Assembly (NCBI GenBank): GCA_965201155.1
Contig: OZ241752.1
Coordinates: forward strand, 2,862,782 to 2,926,781
Reading direction: 5' to 3'
Source of the DNA: JANQOH01 sp965201155
Lineage (GTDB): Bacteria; Pseudomonadota; Alphaproteobacteria; UBA7887
DNA length: 64,000 nucleotides
The position numbers and the translations under genes were made by a program. Below are positions 63,472-64,000 of this stretch, piece after piece; within the stretch, counting starts at the first letter, position 1, and each line of letters starts with the position of its first letter. The notes under the pieces are model-generated. The model made no database searches and was not told where the DNA came from. It saw nothing but the letters and a program-made list of their open reading frames with translations.

Positions 63472-64000
63472 ATGGCTATTTGGAAGTTGTGTTTCTTAAT
63501 AGTAGCTGCTTCCTCTACAGCAGCGAGTGAAAGCGGTAGAGACCCCAGACAAGCCGCTGGAGAAGGTATCTGGCCTGACGGAATCATCTATTATTACTAT
63601 GACGACAGTGTAACGGAAAGAGTAAAAGCGATAGTCCAGCGAGCAATGGACATCTGGGAAAGCGCAACCTGTCTCAGCTTCGAATACAGGAAACTGAATG
63701 AAACTGACTACGTTACTTTCTATTACCGTCCCAATGAAGAATATTGCACCTGTGACTCAATAGGTATGAAAGGAGGAGAGCAAAGAATCACTTTAGGTTA
63801 CTCCTGCGATACACCTGGTCATCTACTGCATACTTTGGGTCATATCATCGGATTTTACAACGAGCAAAGTAGGCCAGACAGGGATGATTATGTGAAAATA
63901 TTTACTGAGAACATTGAAAGAAGAATTTCCAGAAGCAAGATGGCTCTATTGTACACGATCAATACAATTATGCATCCATTATGCACTTGAGTGCCACAGC
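63472..64000 (+). pseudogene. Astacin-like metallopeptidase without catalytic residues, frameshifted, runs off window
   Basis: ATG 63472 opens a signal peptide (MAIWKLCFLIVAASSTA) followed by an astacin domain (WPDGIIYYYYDDSV, FEYRKLNETDYVTFYYR, CTCDSIG, GEQRITLGYSCDTPG). The zinc motif HExxHxxGxxHE reads HTLGHIIGFYNE: Glu121 is Thr and the third His (130) is Asn, so it should not cleave peptides. At 63,916-63,924 (within GAAAGAAGAA) one base seems lost. Past it the astacin match continues in another frame, NFQKQDGSIVHDQYNYASIM, including SIMH, to the window end; the initial frame instead stops at 63,990. It is a pseudogene or, if the shift is a sequencing error, a pseudoprotease. Confidence 0.78.

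Overview
The window holds two kinds of DNA that meet at about base 55,578. Bases 1-55,577 are GC-rich, tightly packed and intron-free, with bacterial ribosome-binding sites and TGATG/ATGA gene overlaps. The gene set (GapR/DUF2312, metX-metW, an etfAB cluster next to a HIG1-type membrane protein, PA0069-type radical SAM, exbB-exbD-exbD-tonB) points to an alphaproteobacterium. Bases 55,578-64,000 are AT-rich, with GT-AG introns, a minisatellite, MITE-like elements and animal-type secreted proteins (VWA domain, astacin). This half is metazoan, plausibly a sponge or another marine invertebrate, so the bacterium may be its symbiont. The switch cuts a bacterial DUF1244 gene and coincides with the first unit of a 65-bp tandem repeat. 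A host/symbiont assembly or cloning chimera is the simplest reading; a real integration is the alternative.

Bacterial half, left to right. A lipoprotein-like penicillin acylase homologue (running off the left edge), a porin, ispH, a radical SAM protein, a methyltransferase and metW/metX (1-8.7 kb). A catabolic-looking run of Gfo/Idh oxidoreductase, DapA-like aldolase, OYE-type flavoenzyme, SDR and peptidoglycan-binding protein, then VOC and ACAD-fold proteins and a split transketolase (9-18.4 kb). Lin0512, upp and VOC genes, then an SDR and the hbd-etfA-etfB-HIG1 group (18.4-23.7 kb). Ferredoxin reductase and dxs, a UbiD-like decarboxylase, cytochrome c, RidA, and a TPR gene with a decayed tandem copy (24-31.6 kb). 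A complete exbB-exbD-exbD-tonB energy-transduction operon and an NtrC-type two-component pair (31.6-36.8 kb). gapR, a signal-peptide-bearing YqgE, two tRNA-Arg genes, a disulfide-reductase-like flavoprotein, PepF, an acyl-CoA synthetase, a Tag-like glycosylase and an alcohol dehydrogenase (37-45 kb). FmdB, a Tat-signal amidohydrolase, rpmB, a YhhQ-type transporter, def, a class II aldolase, a CitE-like lyase with a small upstream ORF, thrH, a GST, and an acyl-CoA dehydrogenase/enoyl-CoA hydratase operon (45-55.4 kb). Fatty-acid, CoA-ester and small-carbonyl metabolism dominate. dxs and ispH cover two steps of the MEP isoprenoid pathway.

The most novel bacterial signal is a three-copy intergenic cassette at about 8.9, 27.5 and 47.3 kb. 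Each copy has a conserved ATGTTCTG block and a -10-like hexamer, followed 45-87 nt downstream by exactly three direct 10-bp units close to AATCCCGGCA. Two copies also place a hairpin at the predicted transcript start. It could be a small-RNA or leader family, or an operator family.

The animal half has a five-exon minus-strand gene for a secreted VWA7/hemicentin-like protein (804 aa by my splice model, which keeps frame at every junction), an intronic inverted-repeat element, two direct copies of a piggyBac-like MITE, a diverged tandem duplication, and at the right edge an astacin homologue that has lost its catalytic Glu and third zinc His and carries a frameshift.
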